Both the position numbers and the translations under genes were made by a program. A stretch of DNA of 64,000 bases, taken from contig CANNZV010001175.1 in NCBI GenBank assembly GCA_947561585.1, positions 215,537 to 279,536 on the forward strand, in the 5' to 3' direction. Origin of the DNA: Caprella mutica. Its lineage: Eukaryota; Arthropoda; Malacostraca; Amphipoda; Caprellidae. Below the pieces are notes generated by a model. It was not told where the DNA came from. It made no database searches and saw nothing but the letters and a program-made list of their open reading frames with translations. This document shows, in pieces, positions 1 to 10,327 of the stretch; the first letter of the stretch is position 1; each line of letters begins with the position of its first letter.

Positions 1-209
1 ATTGAATACTATTTTATTTATAATCGCAATGTTTTCTGTTATTTCAGAGAATGAAACAATACTTTGGTTACATTATTCACACAGTAACGTAATAATAACC
101 CTGGCTCGTGTTTATATAAAAATCTGCCTTTGAGATATTTCCAAATGTTACAGGATAGTTTTTGATAAAGAACTCGAAAATAATAATTATTTTACGAGTC
201 ATCTTTATT

Positions 210-620
210 TTAAGAAATATAGAAAATTTGTGTTTTAGCACTTTTTTTGTTATCTACTTCACAGTCGCAAGTGCATATTGGCTCCGTTGCAATGATATCA
301 AAATGTAACTGAAGTTGTTCTATTTCCAAATAGTTTCTAAGGAAGAAGTGTAAACACCTTGTATTAAAATGTCTACCATTATAGTTTTTTTCTTTTTTAT
401 TCACTGCCTTTTAGTAAATAAAATCACAGAGTTAGCTCTAAGAATAACCTTTGCGCAATGACAAAAATAGTCACCCTCACTCTTTGCTAACCTGTTCTTA
501 AACTATGTCTATCAATTAAAAATAGTGTTTACCGGTTAATAGTACAATAAGAGGCGGAGAAAAAAAGACCAAGATACAGTTTTTTGGTCCATTGGTTAAC
601 GATTTATAAGTATTTGAAAA
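210..620 (-). repeat. Fragment of a foldback element also present at 14.8-15.5 kb
   Basis: About 300 bp of this stretch, read on the minus strand, matches 14,817-15,160. The shared parts include the stretch reading 'agcaaagagtgaggg' and the one around 'ttactaaaaggcagtgaa'. The part at 535-620 also matches 15,384-15,470 directly, as expected if the element has long inverted ends. The copy is diverged and has no coding sequence; the short open frame inside it is not a gene. Bases 1-209 hold nothing I recognise. Confidence 0.55.
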
Positions 621-742
621 AGAGGATCTGATAAGAAAAATAAGATCTGATTTGATTGATTGTTCACAGTTTAAATAGAACATCCTTCCAGGATTAGAAA
701 TGTTAAATTAAGAAAATAAGCTAAAACACATATCATTTATTG

Positions 743-2201
743 CGTGGCCGGTAAATTCCAGCGCGGAATGTTCCACCAGGAAGATTCCACCGCGGAAGAT
801 TCCACCGGCGTTAAATGTAAGATGTGGAAAATTCCACCGCGAAGATTCCACCATTTTGAAAAATATATACAAATAAACAGTTTATTTCAAAATGTACTTC
901 TAAGTATAGGTAATTGATAATTATAAATGAACAAATCTTCCTTTTAAATAAAAAACAATTAAATGAATATCATTCATTGAATCAATCGATGCCAGTAAAT
1001 GCATGGTTAATCTGATAAAGAGTTCAAGAAAATAATACAAATAATCCATCATATGGGCATAAATATTTACCTGGTTAGTCGTGATAGAATAGGACGCTGG
1101 TATTGGAACTCCAACCTGTGGCAACACTGACAAATTTAGCTTTTTGAATCTATGATCTCAAACACTAGAGTTCAGATTTTAATATTTGATACAAAAATAA
1201 ATTTTGTTTGGTTTCATCATTGAAAAGGTAAATATTAAGCAGCAATATGACAAGCATGTTTTTAATGTCTATTTCTTTAGAGTCAATTTATATCAGAGAA
1301 ATAATGAACCTCATTTATATTAAGATATTGCATATCAAAAGAAACTCTGTACGTGTTATGATTTATATATCTTATGTGAGTTTTGAAGTTATGATTTTTA
1401 TTCGTGTGTCTGTGGTTTCAGATCGAAGCTAGTTAATATTCTGCAATTTACCTGCTTAACCCTATGTTCAAAATTCAGTTGAAACGCATTATATTTAAAC
1501 ATTAATTTATTATAGTTACAAAAGAGATTATTAAACAGTTACATAAAGTTTCAGCTTTGTAATTATTCTTTTTATATTAAAATATATCGATACTAATTAA
1601 ACATTTTATATCAGTACGTGTCAAATTTAATCTTTAATTCCTCCTTTTTTCGTCGCTGATTTAAATTGAAATATATAGGTATTGGTACATTTAAGAACAT
1701 GGGTGATAGATAATAATATAAAATAAAATATATAATTCAATTAAAAAATTAACATTAATTTCAGTTTCAACATATATATGAATAAAGGATAATCAAACAG
1801 AATCTAAATTGTTGGTCACTGGAGCAGTGGAACTTTATTGTTGAATTTCCACGTTTTAGATTTTATTAAAAATTTGATTGATTCGTATTTAAAAGATCAT
1901 TTGATCTGTCTATTATTTCGTATGTTCACTTTAACTTATCTCGTAGTTCTTGACTTAACATAACATATTCTTTTTATTTTTCCCTTTTTAACTAATGAAA
2001 TGTTGTTCGGTTACCACAAAAATACATTTTTCTTTAAATCAGTTAATATTAAATATTTTACCTTCTGTAAATGAAATCCAAAATTATGCGGTGGAATCTT
2101 CCGTGGTGTAGTTTTCCGGCGGTGGGATATTCCGTGGTGGATATTACCAGCGGTGGAACTTTCAGTGGTGGAATTATCCACGGGGGAATTTACCTAGAAC
2201 C
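743..2201. mobile_element. Non-coding inverted-repeat (foldback/MITE-like) element, 1.46 kb
   Basis: Both ends are built from short reiterated pieces of the type TTCCACCGCGGAA, in opposite orientations: 750-855 reads 'gaagattccacc', while 2,090-2,195 reads 'ggtggaatcttcc'. The outermost shared core is GGTAAATTCC on the left and GGAATTTACC on the right. The flanks carry a 9-bp direct repeat CATTTATTG (734-742 and 2,202-2,210), which fits a target-site duplication. The AT-rich interior has no credible coding sequence, so this looks like a non-autonomous element. A 9-bp duplication would suit a Mutator-like family, but that is inference. Confidence 0.55.
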
Positions 2202-2267
2202 CATTTATTGGTTATTGGACTTCAAGCAAGCAGTTATCTATACTCTTAGTCTCTCTAACTTTCCCTT

Positions 2268-2925
2268 CTAAGTAGCAACTTGATTGAGATCAAGCCTATC
2301 TTTCACTATATTTCCCCTATAGGTAGCAACTTGATTGAGATCGAGCTTACTTTTTTGTACCTTCCACCTCATAGTAGCAACTTGATTGAGATAGAGTCTA
2401 CTTTTCTCTACATTCCACCTCATAGTAGCAACTTGATTGAGATCGAGCCTACTTTTCTCTCAACCTTCCGTCTCATAGTAGCAACTTAATTGAGATCAAA
2501 CCTATTTTTCTCTACCTTCCGTCTCATAGTAGCAACTTGATTGAGATCGAGCCTACTTTTCTCTCCACCTTCCGTCTCATAGTAGCAACTTAATTGAGAT
2601 CAAACCTATTTTTCTCTACCTTCCGTCTCATAGTAGCAACTTGATTGAGATCGAGCCTACTTTTCTCTCCACCTTCCGTCTCATAGTAGCAACATAATTG
2701 AGATCAAGCCTATCTTTCACTATATTTCCCCTATAAGTAGCAACTTGATTGAGATCAAGCTTACTTTTTTGTACATTCCACCTCATAGTAGCAACTTGAT
2801 TGAGATCGAACCTATTTTTCTCTATCTTTCCCCTCTAAGTAGTAACTTGATTGAGATAGAGTCTAGTTTTCTCTACATTCCACCTCATAGTAGCAACTTG
2901 ATTGAGATCGAACTTACATTTAGTT
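2268..2925. repeat. Minisatellite, 51-54-bp unit, about 13 copies
   Basis: The unit begins AGTAGCAACTTGATTGAGAT and continues with a pyrimidine-rich part ending in CCTCATAGT or CGTCTCATAGT. Most units are 51 bp; some carry 3 extra bases (CTCTCCACC instead of CTCTACC). Two variants alternate in the middle of the array (GATCGAGCC and GATCAAACC), so growth may have gone by dimers. Open frames spelling a 17-residue period follow from a unit length divisible by three and are not taken as genes. Confidence 0.85.
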
Positions 2926-3272
2926 AATATTTCCATTATATCACAAGGGTTTCTACTCTATTACCGTGCATAAATTGGCTGAAGGTTAATAAAAAGTGAA
3001 ATAGAATGAAAATAAAGGATCAATTATTGTAAAATATAATATCCATAAATATTAATAATAAATTAAGATTAGAATATATACAAACCAACTATTTATTGAT
3101 TGTTTTTAATCGTTTCATTATTTTTCATAATATCTTTACATATTTGTATAACATTCACAAAGAATATTACAAGTCATGGGCAAATGAATAAATCTAACGT
3201 CAAAATACACTTAATATAAATATTCCTACCTAATAGAAAGGTGAAAGAGGAGGAATTACCGGATTATAGAAT

Positions 3273-3994
3273 TTATTTATGTTTATTATGCTCATGTCTT
3301 TTTAAACAATCAGACCGACTAGTCTCGTAATTACATCAAGTACATTTTAACATATTTGTGTGTGTTTTTTTTTCATGTATTTTTAAATTAGAAGACCAAA
3401 CGGTCTCGTAATCACAATATGAACACTCAAGTTTTTCTCCAGTGTGTATTCTTTCATGTGATTTCAAATTACACGACGAAATGGTCTCGTAATCACAATA
3501 TGAACACTTAAGTTTGTCTCCGGTATGTTTTCTTTCATGTCTTTTCAAATTACCAGACGAAATGGTCTGGTAATCACAATATGAACACTTAAGTTTGTCT
3601 CCGGTATGTTTTCTATCATGAATTTTCAAATTACCTAATTGAATGGTCTCGTAATCACAATATGAACACTTAAGTTTGTCTCCAGTGTGTCCTTTTTCAT
3701 GTATTTTCAAATTACCAGACTTATTAGTTCGGTAGCCACAATACGAACATTTGAATTTTTTAGTTCCTTTAATAGCTGCACTGTTTTCTTTATCTTCATT
3801 AATACCATCACAATTAATTCTATTAGAATCAGACTCATGGTTTTCAAATGATTTAGCCGAGTCTTCAACATTATCTTGCGGAACAGATGGACCTTTTCCC
3901 TGTGGTTTGGAGATAATTTGTACTTTCTTCTCTCCGTAATTCGATGCATTGAAATTAAATCCGAAAGTTCTGAGACAAGAAGAGGTTTTGTCAC
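3273..3994 (-). pseudogene. C2H2 zinc-finger exon of the left PRDM9-like copy
   Basis: The exon opens after a splice acceptor (TTTCCAG) with the codons following GTGACAAAACC, matching the acceptor of the right copy in sequence and phase. A linker of about 75 residues, sharing the phrase DKENSAAIK with the other copy, leads into five intact fingers of the form CSYCDYET-x5-NLK-x-H-x3-H joined by HTGDKLK or HTGEKLE. These five form a clean tandem array and are nearer the consensus than those of the right copy. A sixth finger begins at about 3,347 but is cut by TGA (3,336-3,338) between its two cysteines. The frame then stays open through CNYETSRSDCLKRH to a natural-looking TAA at 3,273-3,275. 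One nonsense change in an otherwise readable array suggests recent loss or a tolerated truncation. Confidence 0.85.
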
Positions 3995-4184
3995 CTGGAA
4001 ACGAAGCAATAAATAAATAAATATGCTTAATATATTCTTATCCTTAATATTATGTCTGATGTGGGCTAAAATATTTGGCAAAATTAAATATGAGCGAGAT
4101 ATAAAATTCAAAGCAAATAATCGAAAGAACTCTTCAGCAAAACGATAACTTGATAGTACTATTTAGACTAGTAAATTTTTTTTT

Positions 4185-4375
4185 TAAAGAACTCGTAGTT
4201 GAAGAGCATAACCCTAGTGCTATCCTCTCAAACGGCAAGTAGCGTTAAAAAAGAGATAAACATGGTAAAATGGAAAGACAATACATAACCCAAATTGCAA
4301 CAGTTTATGACCTATTTACACCAACCCCCTTCAACTTCCTTTCACCATAGACAGCTTCTAGATAGAGCTCCTGGG
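4185..4375 (+). repeat. Fragment of the ~480-bp dispersed repeat
   Basis: This is the 3' portion of the dispersed family described at 34,131. It runs from ACTCGTAGTTGAAGAGC to the CACCATAGACAGCTTCTAG-like end. It sits in the shortened intron of the left PRDM9-like copy, exactly where the PR/SET exons are missing. That makes it a candidate breakpoint of the deletion. Confidence 0.7.
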
Positions 4376-4481
4376 ATTCTATTAATTAAAACTAAAAGAT
4401 CAGTAATTCTGACAGGCGAATATTCTTGCATAACTACATAATTACATTGTATGATTGTTAATACGGAAAATTAAAACTCAC

Positions 4482-5080
4482 ATAGAAGTGTGTCATCAAT
4501 GGTTTCAACAGTGTCTTCACAAGTGATAGAACCAAGATTCTTTCGCATAGGATCTCTTCTCCTGAATTCATCATCATATTTGTGTTCATCCTTCATTTCG
4601 GGTTCAGAATCTGTATCAAGGTAAGTACCATATCCAACACTCTTCTTGCGATCATTGAGAGGTATGATGGTAATTCCTTCATTGATTATAGTCTCAATGG
4701 AATAAAACAAAAAATCACTTTCATCCCCTAAGATGAAGTCAACAATATCATCACTTAGCTCTGATATATTCATTTCATGCTGCTTCATTGTCATCTCCTC
4801 AATTTCTTTCTTAGTTTAAGTTATTATCCAACATTTTGTCAGTACAATCACTCAGTTAATATTCATTCCTATCAATCTGCAAGCTATCTGACGGTTGATC
4901 TGCAGAAACAGTCTCAGTTTCGATTACTTTCACTATTTGAGGGTTAGTAGTCTTCTCAATGAATTTCAATGCTCTTTTAAGCAAATCACTGTAGGTAGAA
5001 TGAGATGCAGGTTTTCCTGAAAAAATTCTAGAACAGTAGTCCTTGAAGTTAACCAGATCTTCTCTTTCTATATACATCAA
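4482..5080 (-). pseudogene. Exon A of the left PRDM9-like copy, with an in-frame stop
   Basis: The exon starts after AAACAG with [18 protein letters not shown], as in the right copy at 24,300, and ends at a GTGAGT donor in the same phase. Identity is high up to SDSLQI; then TAA at 4,856-4,858 replaces a Glu codon of the other copy. After the stop, the downstream part (4,794 to 4,482) shows acidic residues and the tail EDTVETIDDTLLC, which aligns with [13 protein letters not shown] of the right copy. No named domain is evident. The position upstream of a PR/SET domain corresponds to the KRAB/SSXRD-side region of vertebrate PRDM9, but I cannot demonstrate those domains here. Confidence 0.65.
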
Positions 5081-5734
5081 CTGTTTGGATACAAAGTTAT
5101 TAGTTACTTTTAAAAAATTCAAATAAAAATGGACCCTCTATACTAATAAATATATTGCAAATAGGGACATTTTTATTCAGTTTAAATTTATGTTTCTATG
5201 AAATTAACAATATTTATAATATATGAATATATCATATAACAATATATCAAACTCTATCAAATTTAGTAATAAGAAACATAACTTTTTCTGAAAATGATTA
5301 CTTAAAAAGTTAATTTTGCTAGAATCTTGATTCCAATAATTTTTGGATGCAGGAAAGCTACTCTGTGTCAGTATTGTAGCACTTCATGTTGGGAGCAGTT
5401 TAGTTTCAAACTGCTCTCTGTTGGCATTGTCTCCTGATTGGTTGAAGATCTCTTGCATTTTTTTCGGATTGCGCTTATTCTGTTCACCAATTATTACTGG
5501 TACGCTGTTAGATGTAGCTTTCCTGATGGTATAAAATTATATTTCTTACCTATTATTTTTTTCATATATTAAAAAACTGGAAGGCTTAAATTTAATGTTT
5601 TGTATAGTTGAAACATAAATTAAGTTTCTTAATGATTTTTTAAGCTCGTAAAATTAATCGATATTTGTGCATCTCATCCAATTGTATGAATAATTGTTTA
5701 TTACCATCTCGATGATTATAAACTCAAAATATTT

Positions 5735-6120
5735 ATCTGCAATTCTCAGTGTCAAACATATATTGAATAACAAGCTTTTAAGTTTATTTGGGGATATTTT
5801 ATATCTTATGTTAAAATGTATAGTTTTAATTTTAATTTTTTCAAATTATTGAAATACCACACATACGAACCTATAAATGAAGCCTTCATTGACTGTTCTT
5901 TAAAAATATTACCGTCAATAATTTATGATCATAATCCATATACGAAAATTTTGACTAATATATATGCTTTGATGAGTTATTAATCTTCAGTTAGCAAATT
6001 TATCACCAAGCTGATCAGGCAAATATTGACTTGCATTATTCGAGTAAGTTTCTATCTGGGCGAATCTGTACTGTACAACTCACGGTTTGTTTCTAACTCT
6101 CCTCAATTTAGTTTCAGTTA
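5735..6120 (+). repeat. Diverged duplicate of the 10.6-10.95 kb segment
   Basis: Shared landmarks with 10,600-10,950 occur in the same order: CTGCAATTCTCA, ATATCTTATGTT, an AAATACCA phrase, TTTTGAC, AACTCACGGT and a terminal TTTCAG. Both also correspond inversely to 22,840-23,100. The end looks like a pyrimidine tract plus splice acceptor, and in the 10.9-kb copy it is followed by ATG and 19 hydrophobic-leaning codons (MALNVNKLLIPYF...). I cannot tie this to a gene. The interval 6,120-6,750 holds nothing I recognise. Confidence 0.45.
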
Positions 6121-6754
6121 GGAATGTATTTAAACCTCATCTTCTTCAAATTTCATGCATCTTCTCATTATTGATGATGTTTTCACTAAATATGCTCGAA
6201 AATCTAAAGCCGCAAATGCTTACAGTTAACTGATTATTGTGAAACATTCACCCTAATCGAGTATTTTCACCCTAAATACTGGAGAGATATACTAGGGTCA
6301 CAAAGGTAAATTGCGGCTCTTTAATTTTAAATTGCGGCCCTCTCATGCGAGTCTCTAAAACATTTTGAACCGAAACTACAATAAAATGTTGCATAGCTAT
6401 CGAAAGAAGCCCAGTGCATGCTAAAATTTATTAATTTAAACTTTTAACGTGTGTTTTGAAGTCATGATGTTTCTTTTGCTAGACGCCGCAGTTAGTGCTT
6501 GGCCCTAGTCCATATACCTATATTAGAATAAATGCTCATAATAAGAGTATCTTACTATTTATTATCTTCGTTTTGTCTAATCCTTTGTAATTATGTGAAA
6601 AATTAAAAGTCATAAAGAGACATCTACCAAATCTGTTTAAAATTCAATTTTTTTTTTCATGAGGAATGGTGCACCAGAGCCAGGAGCTAGGTTACAAACA
6701 ACAAGTATGGTGGTTTGAACTAAATGAAAATATATTTATTTATTTTTAGTAGAA

Positions 6755-6890
6755 GTTTAACATCTGCTTCGGAATCAAAGGCCTCATGTCACTGACGGAA
6801 AAATGGAATTAAGTACAAGAAACTGGAAGAAGCAGTCAGAGAGGAAAAAGTTGAATAAATAAAGTACCTACCACCGTCAGTGACAAATGC
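6755..6890 (+). repeat. Fragment of the ~480-bp dispersed repeat
   Basis: This is the first ~135 bp of the family, starting TTTAACATCTGCTTCGGAA and ending near CCACCGTCAGTGACAA, with several substitutions. It lies just outside the broken 3' side of the Gypsy element. Confidence 0.7.
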
Positions 6891-7002
6891 AAAGTTCAAT
6901 TACCACTAATATTCAGGTTTCAAATGGGAGCTCATCAAAATTGGTTAAAAATATAACCAATTAAAGCTGTAACATCCTTAATTTTAACAGGCAAATATTC
7001 TA

Positions 7003-7213
7003 GCACTAAAGAGTTGGAATGACCTTCATGAAATTGATGTAGCATTTGAGTACGTAAAGGTTTAGGTGCAAAAACACGATTGCGGTACATTATACTGCCA
7101 TGCAAAATTGTCAAATCAGTTGAATTTGTTTCAAATTCTCTCAAAGAAGGATGAATAGTTTTCGGGAAGCCATTTTTAATAGTTTTTAATTGTACACAAA
7201 TTTTCATCATCAT
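7003..7213 (-). pseudogene. Start of integrase, truncated
   Basis: The frame reads to FAPKPLRTQMLHQFHEGH, the beginning of the His2Cys2 zinc-binding region of integrase. The cysteine pair and the catalytic core never appear. From about 7,003 the DNA switches to sequence shared with the right arm at 24,970-25,090, so the last ~23 codons of the frame are read-through. Confidence 0.75.
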
Positions 7214-7720
7214 TGGTGAATCTTACAATATCTTTGAAAGTAACAGGCGTGTCACGAAAACTATCCATTACAAAAATTAGTTCATACGGTTCAGGTCTCT
7301 CCTCAGTTTCACTTAATGGACATAGACTCAAGAAATCACTAGACACATTGTCACACCCTCTAGCATATTCAAACTTGTAAATAAATTGAGACAATCTTAA
7401 AGCCCATCTCTTCAAACGAGCAGAGCAGGTTGCAGATATACCAGATTGACCAGAAAAAAATTAGTTAACGGTTTATGATCGTTTTTAATTGTAAACAAAG
7501 AGCCTATCAAATACTGCCTAAATCTCTCACATCCGAACAAGACACTTAGCGCCTCCCTCTCAATCTGGGAGTAGTTCTTTTCAGCAGAATTTATTGTTCG
7601 TGAAGCGAACTGAACAGGGAACCAGCCATCAGGATATTTCTGCAAAAGGACAGCCCCTAACCCGAACGAAGAGGCGTCAGCCTTCAATGCTGTAAGATGA
7701 GATGGATTAAACAATAGCAA
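7176..7720 (-). pseudogene. RNase H and connector region of the Gypsy element
   Basis: The 7,720-7,412 frame shows KADASSFGLGAVLLQK and SQIEREALSVLFGCERFRQY, hallmarks of the RNase H domain that follows Gypsy reverse transcriptase, ending at NDHKPL. The 7,415-7,176 frame continues with RWALRLSQFIYKFEYARG and DNVSSDFLSL, the usual end of RNase H. A frameshift near 7,414 separates the two, and another joins the first to the reverse transcriptase. Confidence 0.85.
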
Positions 7721-7750
7721 AACATGATCATTTTAAATATCTGCTTCAGC

Positions 7751-8530
7751 TTAACAAAAGAATTTGCTTCTGATTTGCCCCATAAGAACTTTGAGTTTCT
7801 TTTTAATAAATTGTACAATGGTGCAGAAACTAGGAACAAATTTACCGTAGAAATTGCATAAACCAATGAAACTTTGCACCTCCTTAACACTAGTTGGAGG
7901 AGGAGCTTCCAAAATAGCTTTCAAATTCTCATCACTAGGACGGACACCATCGGAAGAAAATGTATGCCCTAAATAACGAACAGACTTTATATAGAAGGAA
8001 CATTTATTTGAATTTACTTTAAGACCGGCAACCTTCAATGCATTCAAAACGATATCCAATACACAATTATGCTCTTCATGAGTAGCAGTCATAACAAGTA
8101 TATCATCTTGATAAACAATTACATTGTCAATTCTATTTAATACCTTAGTGATATAGGACTGAAAAATAGGTGGCGAGCTAGCAATACCAAATGACAAATA
8201 ATTATACTGATACAGGCCTTGGCACGTATTAATAGTGGTGTACTTTCTACTAGCTTTATCTAATGGTAGCTGCAAATAAGCATTCTGCAGATCGATTTTA
8301 GAAAATACACGAGCATGACCAATATTTCCTAGAACATCATCCACAGTAGGTAGTGGATATTGTACAGTAGACATAACCTTATTAACAGTCATAGTATAGT
8401 CACCACAGATACGGATACCACCCCCTGTCTTTAATACATTGACAGTTGGACACGCCCACTCAGAATAATAAACCTTAGTCAATATACCAGAATTTAACAA
8501 TCTATCTAATTCAGTTTTAATCTTATCCAT
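7751..8530 (-). pseudogene. Reverse transcriptase domain of the Gypsy element
   Basis: The frame is about 259 residues. Typical palm and finger motifs are present: KTGGGIRICGDY at about residue 34, FSKIDLQNAYLQL at about 76 (catalytic Asp 80), LSFGIASSPPIFQ at about 112, and YQDDIL at 140-145 carrying the two other catalytic Asp. They are followed by KCSFYIKSVRYLGH and the PTSVKEVQSFIGLCNFYGKF connection region. The upstream KARSVLFRL stretch lies in another frame just before 8,530, so a frameshift cut the N-terminus. It would copy element RNA to DNA. The domain is well preserved but has no intact polyprotein around it. Confidence 0.9.
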
Positions 8531-8698
8531 AAGCGAAATAAAACTGAGCGGGCTTTAAAAAGTATCGAATTAACGTTGGAATCAATTTTTAATGAAACTT
8601 TATCTTTAACATTAGAAACAAATCTATCACTCAAAAATTCCTTATATTTATAGAGAACATTAGAGACAACATTATTAACGTTACTTTCATTAGTATTA

Positions 8699-9082
8699 TT
8701 AGGTAAGGCCAGCTTGAATCCTAATTTCTCGCATAAAATCTCTTCCTAACAAGGCCGTATGGTTCTTGTCAACAACCAAAAAAACATGTGAAACAACTAC
8801 AGCATTATATGAAACATTTAATTCAATTTCACCTAAGAAGTTAATTTCTGAATTGCCGTAGCCTTTGGCTCTTCTCTTAGTATGACTTACATTTACATTT
8901 AAATTAGCTAATTGATTGACATTAATTGTAGATAAGTATGAACCAGAATCAATTTCAAAACGAATGGATTTACCTTCAACCAAACAAACAACACTTACTG
9001 GATTTGAATCAATATTTACCATGACTGTGTTTATTCTAAAAAAGCACAGTTGTTCTGTCCACTGACACTCTGAAGCGTACAT
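8699..9082 (-). pseudogene. Aspartic protease domain of the Gypsy element
   Basis: An open frame on the minus strand holds the retropepsin hallmarks. The active-site motif FEIDSGSYLSTI is in the first third, and the ALLGRDFM motif is near the end of the ~90-residue domain. The catalytic Asp is present, as DSG rather than the commoner DTG, which is an accepted variant. The domain would cleave the gag-pol polyprotein. Its frame is separated from gag by stops and runs into a linker toward the reverse transcriptase. Confidence 0.85.
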
Positions 9083-9214
9083 GTGTACCTTTCTCCTGTG
9101 TAAGCGTCACCATCACCGGAACTGCTGCCAGTCAAACTATTGATAGTAACAAACTTCATCGGATCAATTTCTTCTTCCGGTTCATGTACAAAATTTGTAT
9201 ATCTTTGGGGTTTC

Positions 9215-9330
9215 CTTGCTTTGCACACTTAAGATATATGCCCTTGCTTGGAACAGGAGTAGCAAGTTCTAATAATTGCAAAACAATCAAATGCAAAATG
9301 CTTTCCAGCAGTACCACAACGAATGCATTT
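9215..9330 (-). pseudogene. Nucleocapsid zinc-knuckle remnant
   Basis: The minus strand encodes CIRCGTAGKHFAFDC and then CYSCSKQGHIS-stop-VC. The second is a CX2CX4HX4C knuckle with a TAA replacing the residue before its last Val-Cys. The first has one extra residue before the histidine, an unusual spacing. These are RNA-binding knuckles of gag. Confidence 0.7.
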
Positions 9331-9932
9331 CTAAGAGTTCGGAACAAACTTCTTGGAATTACCTTCAGAATGGTAGTGTGGCCGAGTTTGATCACTGAAT
9401 GTATTCTGGACATCCTCCTGTGGAGTCATTTCATCCACATCATTAGAAATTTGATCCAGAATCTTTGCTCGCTCGACACACTCATTGAAAGATAATGCTC
9501 TTCCATTAACTATGAGAGCTTTCACTAGTTTTGAGGAACGAAGACCACTGATGAAGACATTTCTTACAAGTTTATCCCTGCAACACACAAGGTACTCACA
9601 TTGAGAGGCAAGACAGGAGCTTTAGCATAAGATTCTATACTCTCCGTGGATTTCTGCTTACGTGTGTGGAAAGTAATGGACGCAGCAACAACAGACTTCT
9701 TAACACCGTATAAAATGAGTAGCTGGGATTCAAGCTTTTCGAAGGAGCACTCAGTAAGAAGCAGAGGCTGCAGTCTTCTCTGTATGTCAGTGAGCACGTA
9801 CACAGGTAGCGAATTGGCAAGTAACAGGGCTGAGCGTGACTCATCTTTACTCACTTTCCGTATAGCATCGTAATTTTGAAATTTGAAGCGTTGCAAAAAC
9901 TCCTCCACAGTTTCAATGTCTACTTGAAACAT
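9331..9932 (-). pseudogene. gag (capsid) remnant of the Gypsy element
   Basis: Two overlapping open pieces, 9,932-9,564 and 9,588-9,331, make a gag-like region. The first starts MFQVDIETVEEFLQRF. It holds the usual capsid-type content: the F-LQRFKFQNYDAI stretch, a central SALLLANSLP and a second helix-rich half. The second continues with RDKLVRNVFISGLRSS, a pattern common in retrotransposon capsids, and SFNECVERAKILDQ. A frameshift near 9,580 separates them. The capsid would package element RNA, but this copy cannot produce one intact. Confidence 0.75.
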
Positions 9933-9992
9933 CTTTCCATCGCTAGAAAGAATACCCTACATGACAATTAATAAATAGTACAGATTCTACAA

Positions 9993-10004
9993 TCCTTGTC
10001 GCCA
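9993..10004 (-). promoter_or_regulatory. Primer-binding site of the Gypsy element
   Basis: The minus strand reads TGGCGACAAGGA directly after the LTR. This is a familiar Gypsy primer-binding sequence complementary to a tRNA 3' end. It fixes the LTR boundary and the element's orientation. Confidence 0.75.
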
Positions 10005-10205
10005 ATATTATGATGGGTAATGGGAAAGAGATGACCAACTGAGTTCAGCTCATTTATTTAACTAACTAAAAATACTACATACAAACTATGAACACAAGTA
10101 TATGAATAGTAACCCCGCCCCCACATCTACAGTGCACATGTACGTAGTGACGTCGTGAGCACACGCGCAGGTTTGCGCATGCACATCACATTATACCATT
10201 ACAAC
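10005..10205 (-). repeat. 5' LTR of the Gypsy element
   Basis: On the minus strand the LTR starts near TGTTGTAATGG and ends in CATCATAAT just before the primer-binding site. It is GC-richer than its surroundings (GTGGGGGCGGGG; ATGCGCAAACC), typical of a promoter-bearing LTR. There is no second LTR to compare, so the outer edge is set by where similarity to the right arm (23,750) resumes. Confidence 0.65.
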
Positions 10206-10327
10206 ATATAGATTAATTCATTCATGAATTTTCTTAAGCTATAAATAAAACGATATTTTAAATTTTAGCAAATAGTATAATTATAGTAGAGTATAATTTT
10301 TTAACAAGTTTATTTCATTTCAGTTGG

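Larger units (their letters stand above)
3273..5522 (-). pseudogene. PRDM9-like gene copy in the left arm, degenerate and lacking PR/SET exons
   Basis: This is the mirror-image relative of the PRDM9-like gene at 24.3-30.6 kb. Three homologous parts remain in order on the minus strand: an upstream exon-like piece (5,522-5,384), the exon holding [16 protein letters not shown] (5,080-4,482) and the zinc-finger exon (3,994-3,273). The zinc-knuckle exon and the three PR/SET exons, which lie between the last two in the other copy, are absent. Only about 490 bp separate exon A from the finger exon here, against 4.6 kb there, and that gap holds a fragment of the dispersed ~480-bp repeat. Stops at 4,856-4,858 and 3,336-3,338 interrupt the frame. 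It cannot encode a methyltransferase; a stand-alone zinc-finger protein from the last exon is possible but unproven. Confidence 0.8.
7003..10205 (-). mobile_element. Degenerate Ty3/Gypsy LTR retrotransposon, 3'-truncated
   Basis: The order on the minus strand is LTR, primer-binding site, gag, zinc knuckles, protease, reverse transcriptase, RNase H, and the start of integrase, the normal Ty3/Gypsy arrangement. Frameshifts and stops break every junction. The element ends abruptly inside the integrase zinc-binding region at about 7,003. Beyond that, the sequence resembles 24,970-25,090 of the right arm, not a retroelement. No 3' LTR is present. The right arm of the palindrome lacks the element, so it inserted into the left arm after the duplication or was lost from the other. 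No envelope-like gene is seen, and the copy is dead. Confidence 0.9.

Noticed and set aside
2280..2927. Short repeat-bearing frames (LIEIEPTFLYIPPHSSN period) as a gene
   Set aside because: They are explained by the 51-bp minisatellite and are broken by 53-54-bp variants.
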